In this document: in pieces, positions 33,148 to 41,189 of the stretch
Layout: the number at the start of each line of letters is the position of its first letter
Numbering within the stretch: the stretch's first letter is position 1
Assembly (NCBI GenBank): GCA_023484645.1
Contig: JAMCZZ010000028.1
Location: 1-64,000 of the forward strand
DNA length: 64,000 bases
Source: Patescibacteria group bacterium
Lineage (GTDB): Bacteria > Patescibacteria > UBA1384 > XYA2-FULL-43-10 > 1-14-0-10-43-13
Direction of reading: 5' to 3'
Program-made: the position numbers and the translations under genes
The notes under the pieces: generated by a model
Databases searched by the model: none
Told to the model about the DNA's origin: nothing
Seen by the model: only the letters and a program-made list of their open reading frames with translations

Positions 33148-33759
33148 CTAAAACATTGCTACGTGGTCTGCTCGATTGTACTCATATATTTCTTCTTCTG
33201 AAAACCAGTGGCCAATTTCGTGCTCCGCTTCTTCCTTGTTCTCTGAAGCATGAACTATATTCTTTACTGCGCGCTTGTTAAGATTTGCAGAAGCAGGTGA
33301 ATCGACTGAATAGTCCCCTCTTATTGTACCGATTTCAGCTTTACTCGGTAAAGTCGGACCGGCAATTTTTCTTACCATATCAATTGCATGGATTCCCTCG
33401 ACCACCATAGCAGCAACTGGAGCTTCTGTCATATAATTTATCAGCCACTCCCGCACCATTTTACCAGCTTCTTTTTTATCGGAAGTCCCCATTACGTCTA
33501 TAGGATCCAGGCCATATTTCTCATACGTCTCAAATCCTTTCCCGCCAAGCCGTTCGATCCATGCCTCATCTTTTGGATAATGATCGTTAACATGCTCGAG
33601 AGTAGGCTTAACCATCTTAAGTCCGACAATTTTTAATCCTCGTTTTTCAAATCGAGCGATTATTTCTCCTATCAATCCTCTTTGCACTCCATCCGGCTTA
33701 ACCATCACAAAAGTGCGCTCAATCGCCATATTTCTGTCTAATTCTTTTCTTTCTTCCAT
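33148..33759 (-). CDS. ndk: Nucleoside diphosphate kinase with internal insertion (203 aa)
   Basis: Phosphotransfer enzyme equalising NTP pools. Motifs: MVKPDGVQRGLIGEIIARFEKRGLKI, then after an insertion VREWLINYMTEAPVAAMVVEG, GPTLPSKAEIGTIRGDYS, and the catalytic His in NIVHASENKEEAEHEIGHWF. The common length is about 140-150; the extra ~35 residues (NDHYPKDEAWIERLGGKGFE..) lie between the first helix and the active-site region. Start ATG 33759 with GAGGA at good spacing. Confidence 0.94.
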   Translation of the reverse strand: MEERKELDRNMAIERTFVMVKPDGVQRGLIGEIIARFEKRGLKIVGLKMVKPTLEHVNDHYPKDEAWIERLGGKGFETYEKYGLDPIDVMGTSDKKEAGKMVREWLINYMTEAPVAAMVVEGIHAIDMVRKIAGPTLPSKAEIGTIRGDYSVDSPASANLNKRAVKNIVHASENKEEAEHEIGHWFSEEEIYEYNRADHVAMF

Positions 33760-33776
33760 AATGTCCTCAATTGAAA

Positions 33777-35051
33777 TTAAATCTTCAATAATTCTGCTAA
33801 TCTTCCCTTAGCAAACTTCGGGCCGATAAAGGCAATGCCCAGTCGGTCATTTATAAAATATTTATTTGCTACTTCCAATATATCATCTTCGGTAATATTC
33901 TGGTAAATTTTTACAAGCTCTTCCGGAGTTTTAATTTTCCCCAGGAGCAGTTCATCGGTAGCATAATGATGAACCAATTCTTCTGAATCTTCAAATTTGA
34001 TTAATATCTTGCCGTTAATAATTTCTTTAGCCTTTTGCAGTTCAGAAGGATCCACTTTTTCTTCTTTAATTTTCTTATATTCTCCAATAATGGCTCTGAT
34101 TGTCTCTTCCACCTTTTCATGTGGGACGCCAGCTTGAGTCACCAGCGTTCCAGCTTCAATATAATTATTTGTTGAAGTCCTAACTGCATAAGCTAGTCCT
34201 CGTTTCTCTCTTATTTCCTCAAACATTCTTGAACTCATTGAGCCGCCCAGTATTAATCCAAGCACTTCGAGTTTATAATAATCAGGATGATCGAGAGGCA
34301 CTGTTCTAAAACCTATCACCAAATGGCTCTGCTCTGTTTTTCGTTCAACAATGTTATCCGCCGAAGAATTTGGGATGCTAACAGCAGGAGGAGTTGCTTT
34401 GAGGTTGTGCTCAAAATGAAAATATTTTTCCGCCAGTTCTTGGATTTCCTCGTCTGACATTCCTCCAAAGTTACCGGCCAAAGCCAGTACTGCATTAGAC
34501 GCTGCATAATAATTAGATCTGTAAATCATTAAATCGTCTCTTGTCACGGATTGGACAGTGTTTCTGCTGCCAATAATGTCTCTGCCGAGCGCATTTTGGC
34601 CAAAAACTGCTTCCTCAAATTTGTTGCCGACAATTTCCATCGGCAAATCCTCATACATATCGATTTCTTGAATAATAACTTGCTTTTCCTTCTCCAAATC
34701 TTCCGGCCTAAATAAAGAATTAGTCAAAAAATCGGATAGAAAATCAAAGGCTTTTTCTAAATGTTTTGGAGCAATTTTTGTGTAATAGCCGGTGTACTCT
34801 TTACCAGTGAATGCATTGTGTTCTCCGCCGATTGATTCTATAAATTCAGCGATTTTTAATCCGCTTGGCCTTTTGGGCGTGCCTTTATAGTGCATATGCT
34901 CTAGAACATGTGAAATTCCTGCCTGGTCGTCGCTTTCGTAACGGCTACCGACTTTAAATAAAACCATTACCGTCGCAACCCCGGTCGATTCCCTCGGCAC
35001 CAAAAGAACTCTAAGCCCGTTTTTCAATGTGATCATTTTATATTCATTCAT
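33777..35051 (-). CDS. M16 family zinc protease (pitrilysin/processing-peptidase type) (424 aa)
   Basis: The inverted zinc motif HxxEH is in SHVLEHMHYKGT, with the downstream Glu in KEKQVIIQEIDMYEDLP. Both M16 halves are present at normal single-chain length. The C-terminal half carries the conserved SRMFEEIREKRGLAYAV. The start at 35051 (MNEYKMITLKNGLRV) is supported by homology. Upstream of ndk on the same strand, 17 bp apart. Substrate unknown. Confidence 0.94.
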   Translation of the reverse strand: MNEYKMITLKNGLRVLLVPRESTGVATVMVLFKVGSRYESDDQAGISHVLEHMHYKGTPKRPSGLKIAEFIESIGGEHNAFTGKEYTGYYTKIAPKHLEKAFDFLSDFLTNSLFRPEDLEKEKQVIIQEIDMYEDLPMEIVGNKFEEAVFGQNALGRDIIGSRNTVQSVTRDDLMIYRSNYYAASNAVLALAGNFGGMSDEEIQELAEKYFHFEHNLKATPPAVSIPNSSADNIVERKTEQSHLVIGFRTVPLDHPDYYKLEVLGLILGGSMSSRMFEEIREKRGLAYAVRTSTNNYIEAGTLVTQAGVPHEKVEETIRAIIGEYKKIKEEKVDPSELQKAKEIINGKILIKFEDSEELVHHYATDELLLGKIKTPEELVKIYQNITEDDILEVANKYFINDRLGIAFIGPKFAKGRLAELLKI

Positions 35052-35224
35052 GAGAACAATAATACTCTTATGAGAGCACATAATCAATTACCGGAAAACA
35101 AAAAAAGACGATTGCCCGCCTTTCTTCATTTTGAATTGAAATATAATTTTTAGAATATTGGCTGTGCCACGTGAATCGAGTTAATTTTTTAAAAGAAAGT
35201 CACGTAAAATGCTTCGCATCACGT

Positions 35225-35441
35225 GACACGTAAAAATCTCGTTTTAAAAACTCGATTTTTACGTGGTACCCGCGGAAGGAATCCAGACGCGCTCACTCCA
35301 ACGTTTCGCTTATAAAAACCCACGGTTTTTATTATTTTCCTCTCACGGGAAACTCCCGTTTCCCGACCCCTTCCCTGGTCCGATTCAACCTTTACACAAA
35401 ATACCACCCTACATAGCCAATCATAGATTGGCAACATAGGG
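35225..35441 (-). mobile_element. tRNA-3'-end-associated repeat element, copy 1 (at tRNA-Arg)
   Basis: Read from the tRNA (minus strand): a terminator hairpin ACCACCCTAcat.. that includes the CCA end; an inverted copy of the T-arm (plus 35378-35387, complementary to 35457-35466); the conserved core with hairpin CGGGAAAC/GTTTCCCG (35346-35365) and TAAAAACC/GGTTTTTA (35313-35331); then a 21-bp direct copy of the tRNA 3' end (35263-35283 versus 35441-35461). A second terminator with ACGTAAAAATC follows. Same architecture at 39480-39664 and 49282-49472. No protein is encoded, so the type is mobile-element-like by inference only. Confidence 0.6.
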
Positions 35442-35517
35442 TGGTACCCGCGGAAGGAATCGGACCTTCGGCCTCACGGACCGCAACCGTGCGCTCTATC
35501 CACTGAGCTACGCGGGC
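35442..35517 (-). tRNA. tRNA-Arg (GCG)
   Basis: Minus strand. Acceptor GCCCGCG/CGCGGGT, D-arm GCTCAGTGGATAGAGC, anticodon stem CACGG/CCGTG with loop TTGCGGT (anticodon GCG), T-arm GGTCCGATTC, encoded CCA. Followed by an element that carries a second copy of its 3' end. Confidence 0.95.
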
Positions 35518-35519
35518 AA

Positions 35520-35618
35520 AACACATACAAATATACAGATTAAACAAGATGTGCAGATATGCGGATTAAAATATCTGTACAATCTGTATATTAGTGATGA
35601 TCTGTATATCTGTATTTC
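35520..35618. repeat. Intergenic imperfect palindrome ACAGATAT type
   Basis: Left part ACATACAAATATACAGATTAA is answered by GATCTGTATATCTGTATTT. Several ACAGAT/ATCTGT units fold back. Related short units occur in gltX and the HypC-HydE gene. Confidence 0.4.
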
Positions 35619-36122
35619 CTAGAAGCGCATAAACTTATTTATCTGATCGACAATGTCTGGGCCTCTATTTTCTTCGGGCAGATGCTTTCCAATAAACAAA
35701 CGAATTTGTTCAGGATCAATTTCAAATAAGGGCAAAGAAACTTGTCCGGCAAGGCGGCCCAATAGCTGCAATTTTACCTTCGGCAAATCGCCTAACTCTA
35801 TCCAGAACGACTTAAATTGGCCGAAAGAAAAAACTTTACCGTCTGTTACCACTCCTTCCTGGTAGAGCGCAGAAGAAATTTTCTTCGGTTTAGCGCTAGA
35901 TAATGTGGTAAAAACTAAAATCGCTGCTATCACAAGTGCAACTCCACTCCATTGGCCCTGCATGGCAAAGATAATCCCAAGTATAATACCTACAATGAAA
36001 ACTGCCACAAACCAACCAGTAGTTTTCTTATATTTGATAAATTCCGGCGCCACCCAAGTGAATATTGGCTTCTCGCCCCCTGGATCAAACTTAGGCATCA
36101 CCTTAGCTTTAACCTCAGCCAT
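35619..36122 (-). CDS. Two-TM protein with possible PH-like domain (167 aa)
   Basis: No definite family. A soluble N-terminal 35 residues (FTWVAPEFIKYKKTTGWF) lead to two close membrane helices (about residues 37-75), then a soluble C-terminal domain with KISSALYQEGVVTDGKVFSFGQFKSFWIEL and LPLFEIDPEQIRLFIGKHLPE. Layout (two TM then a beta-rich domain with a helix) resembles small bPH or DUF-type membrane proteins common in Patescibacteria. Function unknown. Confidence 0.65.
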   Translation of the reverse strand: MAEVKAKVMPKFDPGGEKPIFTWVAPEFIKYKKTTGWFVAVFIVGIILGIIFAMQGQWSGVALVIAAILVFTTLSSAKPKKISSALYQEGVVTDGKVFSFGQFKSFWIELGDLPKVKLQLLGRLAGQVSLPLFEIDPEQIRLFIGKHLPEENRGPDIVDQINKFMRF

Positions 36123-36139
36123 ATACCCTCCCCTCTTTT

Positions 36140-36416
<277 letters not shown>

Positions 36417-36541
36417 GAATATGAAAATAAACTGACATCCTCATCTCAAACTAAAGTAACACAAAATCGTTTCTAATTAAAGTGTTGTAATTTGTTTTAA
36501 AAGAAGGCATAATCGGAGCTGTTATTAATTTTGGAGTAAAG

Positions 36542-37000
36542 ATGAAGAAAATTTTACTATTCGCCGTAATCGTACTCATTGTTGCGGGCGGAGTGTGGGG
36601 CTTCCTAAAAAACAAAAAAACAAATTCTAAAGAAACCGCCAAAACTGAGGAAAGTCAATCTCAAACACAAGATAAAAATGGCACTGTCGCAGGAGCTTCA
36701 ACCATCAAAACTACTCCCGGCAGTGATATCGTAATGTTTGTGGGTGAAGGTTGTCCTCATTGTAAAAAAATTGAGGAATATATTAAGACAAATAAAATCG
36801 ATGAAAAAGTTCAATTTGATCTGAAAGAAGTTTGGTATAACAAGGACAATGCGAAAGTAATGCAAGAAAAAGCCGACGTTTGTAAGATCTCTAAGGACAA
36901 TCTCGGCGTCCCGCTTCTTTTTGACGGCTCAACTTCAAAATGTTATGTAGGCGAAGTAGAAATCACCGACTTCTTTAAGTCTAAAACTGGAGCAAATTAA
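36542..37000 (+). CDS. Membrane-anchored thioredoxin-like protein (152 aa)
   Basis: N-terminal membrane anchor (about residues 3-20), a polar linker of about 35 residues, then a small thioredoxin/glutaredoxin-like domain with the active site VGEGCPHCKKIEEYI, the later cis-Pro region GVPLLFDGSTSKC. The CPHC motif is that of DsbA-type oxidants. The extracytoplasmic side is predicted. Its stop is immediately followed by the ATG of a membrane protein, so they form an operon for extracellular thiol chemistry (inference). Confidence 0.8.
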   Translation: MKKILLFAVIVLIVAGGVWGFLKNKKTNSKETAKTEESQSQTQDKNGTVAGASTIKTTPGSDIVMFVGEGCPHCKKIEEYIKTNKIDEKVQFDLKEVWYNKDNAKVMQEKADVCKISKDNLGVPLLFDGSTSKCYVGEVEITDFFKSKTGAN

Positions 37001-37453
37001 ATGTGTTCAATATGCACAATTGCCGCAGGCACTGGGGTGCTAATCTTCCGCAAACTCGGAATAGATGATTCTATCACTGGGTTATGGATTGGGGGTTTGC
37101 TTATTTCCGTAACGCTTTTAACAGCGAACTGGTTACGATCGAAAAACTTGCGTTTCTTTGGTGTGAATTTCATAACTGGCGCCATCTATTATGCCGCAGT
37201 GCTAATTCCTTTTTATCAAAAAAATATAATTAGCAAAGCTATTTTGGGCAGCCATTACCAAACACTTTTCGGAGTTGATAAACTTGTCTTGGGCATATTC
37301 ATCGGCAGTATTTTCCTTTTGTCAGGCGTCATAATTTATGAAATTGTAAAAAAGAAAAACAACGGCCACGCTCATTTTCCATTCGAGAAAGTGGTTCTGC
37401 CTATTGCACCGCTTATAGTGTTATCGATCATATTTTATTTTCTAACTAAATAA
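37001..37453 (+). CDS. Polytopic membrane protein with N-terminal CxxC (150 aa)
   Basis: Starts MCSICTIAAGTGVLIFRKLG: an unusual CxxC at the very N-terminus, followed by about four TM helices and a short soluble tail. No family certain. Directly follows the thioredoxin-like gene with no gap, so it may be its electron-transfer partner (DsbB/VKOR-like role). This is inferred from position and the CxxC only. Confidence 0.6.
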   Translation: MCSICTIAAGTGVLIFRKLGIDDSITGLWIGGLLISVTLLTANWLRSKNLRFFGVNFITGAIYYAAVLIPFYQKNIISKAILGSHYQTLFGVDKLVLGIFIGSIFLLSGVIIYEIVKKKNNGHAHFPFEKVVLPIAPLIVLSIIFYFLTK

Positions 37454-37473
37454 TAAGATACCTTCCTAATAGT

Positions 37474-37501
37474 TTAGTTCTCACTTCGTTCGAACAATAA
37501 A
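37474..37501. repeat. TTCTCGA..TCGAACAATAAA repeat, copy 3
   Basis: TAGTTCTCACTTCGTTCGAACAATAAA, matching the copy at 25488-25515 apart from a few changes. Confidence 0.6.
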
Positions 37502-37545
37502 TCTTATATTCTTCGAGTGAAACGAGAAGTCTTAAGAGGTAATAA

Positions 37546-38079
37546 ATGTCTGAAAAAAACTTCAAAAATTACAAGGATCTAATAACTAAAGTCGATGACG
37601 CCAAGAAAAAAAATCCTCTTGACCTTTCCGCTGATCAAGATCTCTCGATCGCTATAATGAATTTAATTTCGATCGAGGAGCACTTTTTCTTCACCCAACA
37701 AAAAACTGGTAAATCTGAATATCTTGATCTTTTGAAAGAAGTGCGAGAAATGCGTAAAGACCTTCTCAAAAAGATTATCAAAGACTCCGAGGGTGAAGTT
37801 TGGTGCATATCTAAACATCTTTTAGCTGCTTCAATGAGACTGGAAGAAGTGGGAACCAAGATGCTCGGGCAAGACAAGAAGAAAGAAGCGGAGGATTTAT
37901 TTAAAAAAGCATTTGATCTATACTCCCTCTTCTGGGGCGTCAACATGAACATTGTTGACACTAAAAATATTCAAAAGATTGACGAAAAAGCTCTCGATAA
38001 AAAAGATACAGAAAAAAGCGGCTTCATGGGCAAGCTTAGCGGCCTAGTCAAAAAAGCAATCGACTGCTGCATTGAATAA
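37546..38079 (+). CDS. Conserved-looking helical protein of unknown function (177 aa)
   Basis: No family recognised. Predominantly helical, with EEHFFFTQQKTGKSEYLDLLKEVREMRKDLLKKII, a middle KHLLAASMRLEEVGTKML and EAEDLFKKAFDLYSLFWGVNM, giving a bundle-like pattern. Ends in DCCIE. No signal peptide. The upstream ribosome site is AAGAGGT. Its own unit between the redox pair and a convergent membrane protein. Confidence 0.65.
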   Translation: MSEKNFKNYKDLITKVDDAKKKNPLDLSADQDLSIAIMNLISIEEHFFFTQQKTGKSEYLDLLKEVREMRKDLLKKIIKDSEGEVWCISKHLLAASMRLEEVGTKMLGQDKKKEAEDLFKKAFDLYSLFWGVNMNIVDTKNIQKIDEKALDKKDTEKSGFMGKLSGLVKKAIDCCIE

Positions 38080-38091
38080 GTTCTCCGTAAG

Positions 38092-38499
38092 TCAGTTCTT
38101 ATGGATTTTTTTCTCAGCAAGCTTTTTGGCTGAAAGTTTGTCTGCTTCTGTAATCAAAAACAGAAGGCCTGTTAAGATAAGCCAAATTGAAGTTGACAGT
38201 ACGCTCACTGCCAGAATTTTATTCCATGTTGCTAATGAATAAATTATTCCTAAAATAATAAACATGATTCCGGATAATTTATTTTTATTCCAAGTTACCA
38301 CCAATACAGCCAGCAACGTAACGCCAAAAAAGAAATTAAATAAAAGCGGAGAAATATCTATAAGCTTCACAATGTCGGAAGATAGGAAAATAAACAGACT
38401 AAGCACAAATGTTAATGCGGAAATCCTTGGAAACAAATTTACAAAGCTATTTTCTTTTTTATCATACCTACCAGCTGGCAGGCCTATTTTTATTGCCAC
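38092..38499 (-). CDS. Small polytopic membrane protein (135 aa, GTG start)
   Basis: About four TM helices (LTFVLSLFIFLSSDIV, FFFGVTLLAVLVVT, MFIILGIIYSLATW, SIWLILTGLLFLIT) and a short charged tail. GTG start at 38499 lies 8 bp after the sodA stop, so it is probably translated from the same mRNA. Function unknown; the SOD neighbour does not settle it. Confidence 0.65.
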   Translation of the reverse strand: MAIKIGLPAGRYDKKENSFVNLFPRISALTFVLSLFIFLSSDIVKLIDISPLLFNFFFGVTLLAVLVVTWNKNKLSGIMFIILGIIYSLATWNKILAVSVLSTSIWLILTGLLFLITEADKLSAKKLAEKKIHKN

Positions 38500-38506
38500 T
38501 TTAATC

Positions 38507-39127
38507 TCAACCTCTTTCTAATAAAATATTATCGAATCTTTTGCTTACCGCTTCCCAATTCAAAATTTCCCAGAAATTATTTACAAAATCCCCTCTTTTA
38601 TTCTGATAATCTAGATAGTAAGCGTGCTCCCAGACGTCTAAAACTAAAAGAATAGTAAACATTGGATAGATGTTCACATTATGTTTTTCAATTTGCATAA
38701 TGATAGGTCTTTTTGTTTTTCGGCAATATGTAAGAGCAGCCCAGCCCGAACCTTCAACTTTTTCAGCTATTTTGGAAAATTCATCCATAAAGCGGTCAAA
38801 GCTTCCAAATTCTTCGACGATTGCCTGATTTAATGCTTCGCTCGCCCCTACCCTGCCTCCCACAGGCGTTATATTTTCCCAAAACAAGGAGTGCAGCATA
38901 TGTCCGCCAATATTAAAGGACAAGGCTTTGTAGAGTGCGGAAAAGTCCAAATCATTCTCCTTCTCCCTGCCTTTGCTGAGTATCTCTAAAATTTTATTTG
39001 CATTATCAACGTATGCCTTATGGTGCATATCATGATGAATCGCAAGCTGTTCTCTGGAAATAATCGGCTCTAAAGCATCGTAGCTGTACGGCAGTTCAGG
39101 CAATTTGTAAAATTTGTTATTTTTCAT
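38507..39127 (-). CDS. sodA: Fe/Mn superoxide dismutase (206 aa)
   Basis: Converts superoxide to peroxide and oxygen. Metal ligands: His in QLAIHHDMHHKAYVDNAN, His in NIGGHMLHSLFWEN, and the C-terminal DVWEHAYYLDYQNKRGDFV with Asp and His. The start at 39127 (MKNNKFYKLPELPYSY) is used; upstream codons are repeat-like basic sequence. Followed by a small membrane protein on the same strand. Confidence 0.95.
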   Translation of the reverse strand: MKNNKFYKLPELPYSYDALEPIISREQLAIHHDMHHKAYVDNANKILEILSKGREKENDLDFSALYKALSFNIGGHMLHSLFWENITPVGGRVGASEALNQAIVEEFGSFDRFMDEFSKIAEKVEGSGWAALTYCRKTKRPIIMQIEKHNVNIYPMFTILLVLDVWEHAYYLDYQNKRGDFVNNFWEILNWEAVSKRFDNILLERG

Positions 39128-39389
39128 TATTCTTCCTCGCTTCCCTCTCCTGTTAGATCGTCGACTTCCTTGTCGCCGTGAATTAACTCCTCTCTTTATT
39201 AACTCATATAATCCCAACTTACTAATTTAGTAACTTCTTTTTAACTGCGAATAGTCCAATAATCTTTTAGAAAAAATGTCGAGCGATAGCAAAATTAACA
39301 ACAAGCGACGAAGAAACAATTCCCATCATTACAATATCGAAATAAACAGATTGATTATTAAGCTCGAAAATGTTATTATATTTTTGTGT

Positions 39390-39479
39390 GGAAGCGTCGC
39401 ATAGTGGTTTAGTGCAGCTGTCTTGAAAACAGCCAGGGGTACAAGCTCCTCAGAGGTTCGAATCCTCTCGCTTCCGCCA
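39390..39479 (+). tRNA. tRNA-Ser (UGA)
   Basis: 90 nt with a long variable arm. Acceptor GGAAGCG/CGCTTCC, anticodon stem GCTGT/ACAGC with loop CTTGAAA (anticodon TGA), T-arm GAGGTTCGAATCCTC, encoded CCA. Directly followed by a terminator and the associated 3'-end element. Confidence 0.95.
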
Positions 39480-39664
39480 AAAATAAGTTACTCATTCCGA
39501 GTGGCTTATTTTTTTATGAGAGGATTCGAACTGGGAAGGGGCCGGGAAACGGGAGTTTCCCGTGCAGGAAAACACTAAAAACCGACGGTTTTTAGAAGGA
39601 GCTATGCTCCGCTCGAGATCCTCTCGCTTCCGCCAAAAATAAATGCCCTCAAAGGGCTTTTTTG
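39480..39664 (+). mobile_element. tRNA-3'-end-associated repeat element, copy 2 (at tRNA-Ser UGA)
   Basis: In order: terminator hairpin (39480-39513); inverted T-arm copy GAGAGGATTCGAAC (39518-39531), exactly complementary to the tRNA; conserved core (39532-39598) with CGGGAAAC/GTTTCCCG and CTAAAAACCG/CGGTTTTTAG hairpins; GGAGC/GCTCC hairpin; direct copy of the tRNA 3' end ATCCTCTCGCTTCCGCCA (39618-39635 versus 39462-39479); second terminator GCCC/GGGC with T-run (39645-39664). No coding capacity of note. Same order as the elements at 35225-35441 and 49282-49472. Confidence 0.65.
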
Positions 39665-39735
39665 TTTTCAAAAGGCACTCTTTGTGATACGTTGCTTTTA
39701 CGAGACTTCAAGGCCAGAACTTAGGAGGTGACGAA

Positions 39736-40191
39736 ATGAGAAAAGCCTTTGAAGAGCTAGTGGAAGTGCTGTGGAGGTATGGCAATGCCGGATTGATCCC
39801 TTGCTCAGTCATCTTGCTTGTAGATGGCGAGGTTCCCAGAGCAAGTACGGTGGGGGTGCTTAATATTGACAATGCGGACCCTTATGCGTTCCTTGATCGA
39901 GCGGAAGCGCGAAAGACAGAGTTTCAGGTCGTTGCTCCATTCAGCCCAGAAGTGAACTCTGCCGTTGATAGCCTTATTGCCAAACTGAAAGGCAAACAGT
40001 ATGTTTTGACTATTATGCACCCATCACCCGCAATAGAAGATATCTTGGTGTTGCATGGCACACGCATCAGCAGCGTATCAGGAGAAATACCACATGGCTG
40101 GGGATATGGAACAGTAGCATTGTCTACGCGCAATATATCTATCGGCATCGTGTACGTAACACCAAAAGCGCATCAGCTGAAAGTTGCGTGA
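39736..40191 (+). CDS. Solitary protein of unknown function (151 aa)
   Basis: No family recognised. Mixed alpha/beta, soluble. Segments: LVEVLWRYGNAGLIPCSVILLVDGEVPRASTVGV, then AFLDRAEARKTEFQVVAPFSPEVN and YVLTIMHPSPAIEDILVLHG. No cysteine motif beyond a single Cys. A near-perfect anti-ribosome sequence TAGGAGGTGA precedes the ATG. A GGGACCGG/CCGGTCCC terminator follows. It belongs with the solitary genes of this design and is GC-richer than its neighbours by eye. Structural prediction would be needed to name it. Confidence 0.6.
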   Translation: MRKAFEELVEVLWRYGNAGLIPCSVILLVDGEVPRASTVGVLNIDNADPYAFLDRAEARKTEFQVVAPFSPEVNSAVDSLIAKLKGKQYVLTIMHPSPAIEDILVLHGTRISSVSGEIPHGWGYGTVALSTRNISIGIVYVTPKAHQLKVA

Positions 40192-40207
40192 AACTAGTAG
40201 CGAACCT

Positions 40208-40236
40208 GGGACCGGTCAAATGCCGGTCCCAATCTT
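40208..40236 (+). terminator. GGGACCGG/CCGGTCCC terminator
   Basis: 8-bp perfect stem (40208-40215 with 40223-40230) and loop TCAAATG, followed by AATCTTC. Same GGGAC/GTCCC motif as 16399-16434. Confidence 0.75.
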
Positions 40237-40263
40237 CACAAATTTAAGAAATCACATAATAAA

Positions 40264-40989
40264 TTAATTCACCCGTCTAGCCACAACAACTCCAAAAACT
40301 TTTTTTGCGCCGTTTTGTTTCAAAATTTTGGCACATTCAATTAATGTTGAACCGGTTGTCGTAACATCATCGACTAAAAGTACGGTTTTTCCAAGAATTA
40401 ACTCTTCATCTGTGCAAGCAAAAGCATCAATCAAATTTTTCTTTCTCAAATCTCCCGATAATTTCACTTGGCTTTCGGTGTTTTTGACTCTAGACAAGGC
40501 CATTCCTCCGGAAATATTCAATCTTTTTGAAATATACCTGGCAATAAGCTCAGCTTGATTAAACCCTCTGGAAAATTCTCTTTTTCGGTGCAAGGGCACC
40601 GGAACTACTACTATATTGCCCCTTGGCATTTCACGCTCCAAGCGTTCTACGATCAACTCTCCAAGCATCTCTGCCAGGCTGGTCATTCCAGAATATTTTA
40701 AATGGTGGACCATTTCTTTAATTGGGCCAATTTCGTATCTTGCAGCAGTGATTATTCCACCTAATTCGGCCTTTTTGCAATTGGGACAAAATTTACCAAA
40801 TTGACTGATTTTTCCACAGACAGGACAAGTGCTTGTTTTAACTTTTTCTATATTTTGAACGCAGACAGGACAAACAAAATGCAAAGCAATCTTTCCGCAA
40901 TTAACGCATCTTTTCGGGAAAAATATCTCAAGAAAAAAACTGGCAATTTGCTTGGGATAGACTGGGATATTTAAACCATTAATATCCAT
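40264..40989 (-). CDS. comF: ComF-family phosphoribosyltransferase (241 aa)
   Basis: Phosphoribosyltransferase-like protein related to ComF/GntX, involved in DNA uptake in competent bacteria. The N-terminal zinc region has CVNCGKIALHFVCPVC, CPVCGKI and CPNCKK. The PRPP-binding loop is VLLVDDVTTTGSTL near the C-terminus; QAELIA and VKLSGDLRKKN are also typical. Standalone here; the type IV pilus genes may be its uptake partners (inference). Confidence 0.93.
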   Translation of the reverse strand: MDINGLNIPVYPKQIASFFLEIFFPKRCVNCGKIALHFVCPVCVQNIEKVKTSTCPVCGKISQFGKFCPNCKKAELGGIITAARYEIGPIKEMVHHLKYSGMTSLAEMLGELIVERLEREMPRGNIVVVPVPLHRKREFSRGFNQAELIARYISKRLNISGGMALSRVKNTESQVKLSGDLRKKNLIDAFACTDEELILGKTVLLVDDVTTTGSTLIECAKILKQNGAKKVFGVVVARRVN

Positions 40990-41104
40990 ATTTTACTCTT
41001 GAAAAATTACTCGTGATTGATGTTGTTGATAAATATCGAAAAATCCTAAATAAAACACTCTTCAACTATAGACTAACAACCGTTAACTATCTACTAAACA
41101 TTTG

Positions 41105-41133
41105 TTGACTATTTTTTTGGGGTTAACTATACT
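41105..41133 (+). promoter_or_regulatory. Promoter of hsp20 with repeated ACTAT motifs
   Basis: TTGACT (41105-41110), 17-bp spacer, TATACT (41128-41133). Four [AG]ACTAT motifs lie at 41074, 41095, 41107 and 41125, spanning the promoter, and could be an operator. No CIRCE element is recognised. Confidence 0.45.
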
Positions 41134-41189
41134 AAAGATAACTGGTCGATTTGCAGCTTTTTTGAGGCATCATCGACAAAAGGAGGGCA

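Noticed and set aside
35219..35437. 72-codon frame between tRNA-Arg and the M16 gene
   Set aside because: Lies entirely inside the tRNA-associated repeat element; its content is translated hairpin sequence.
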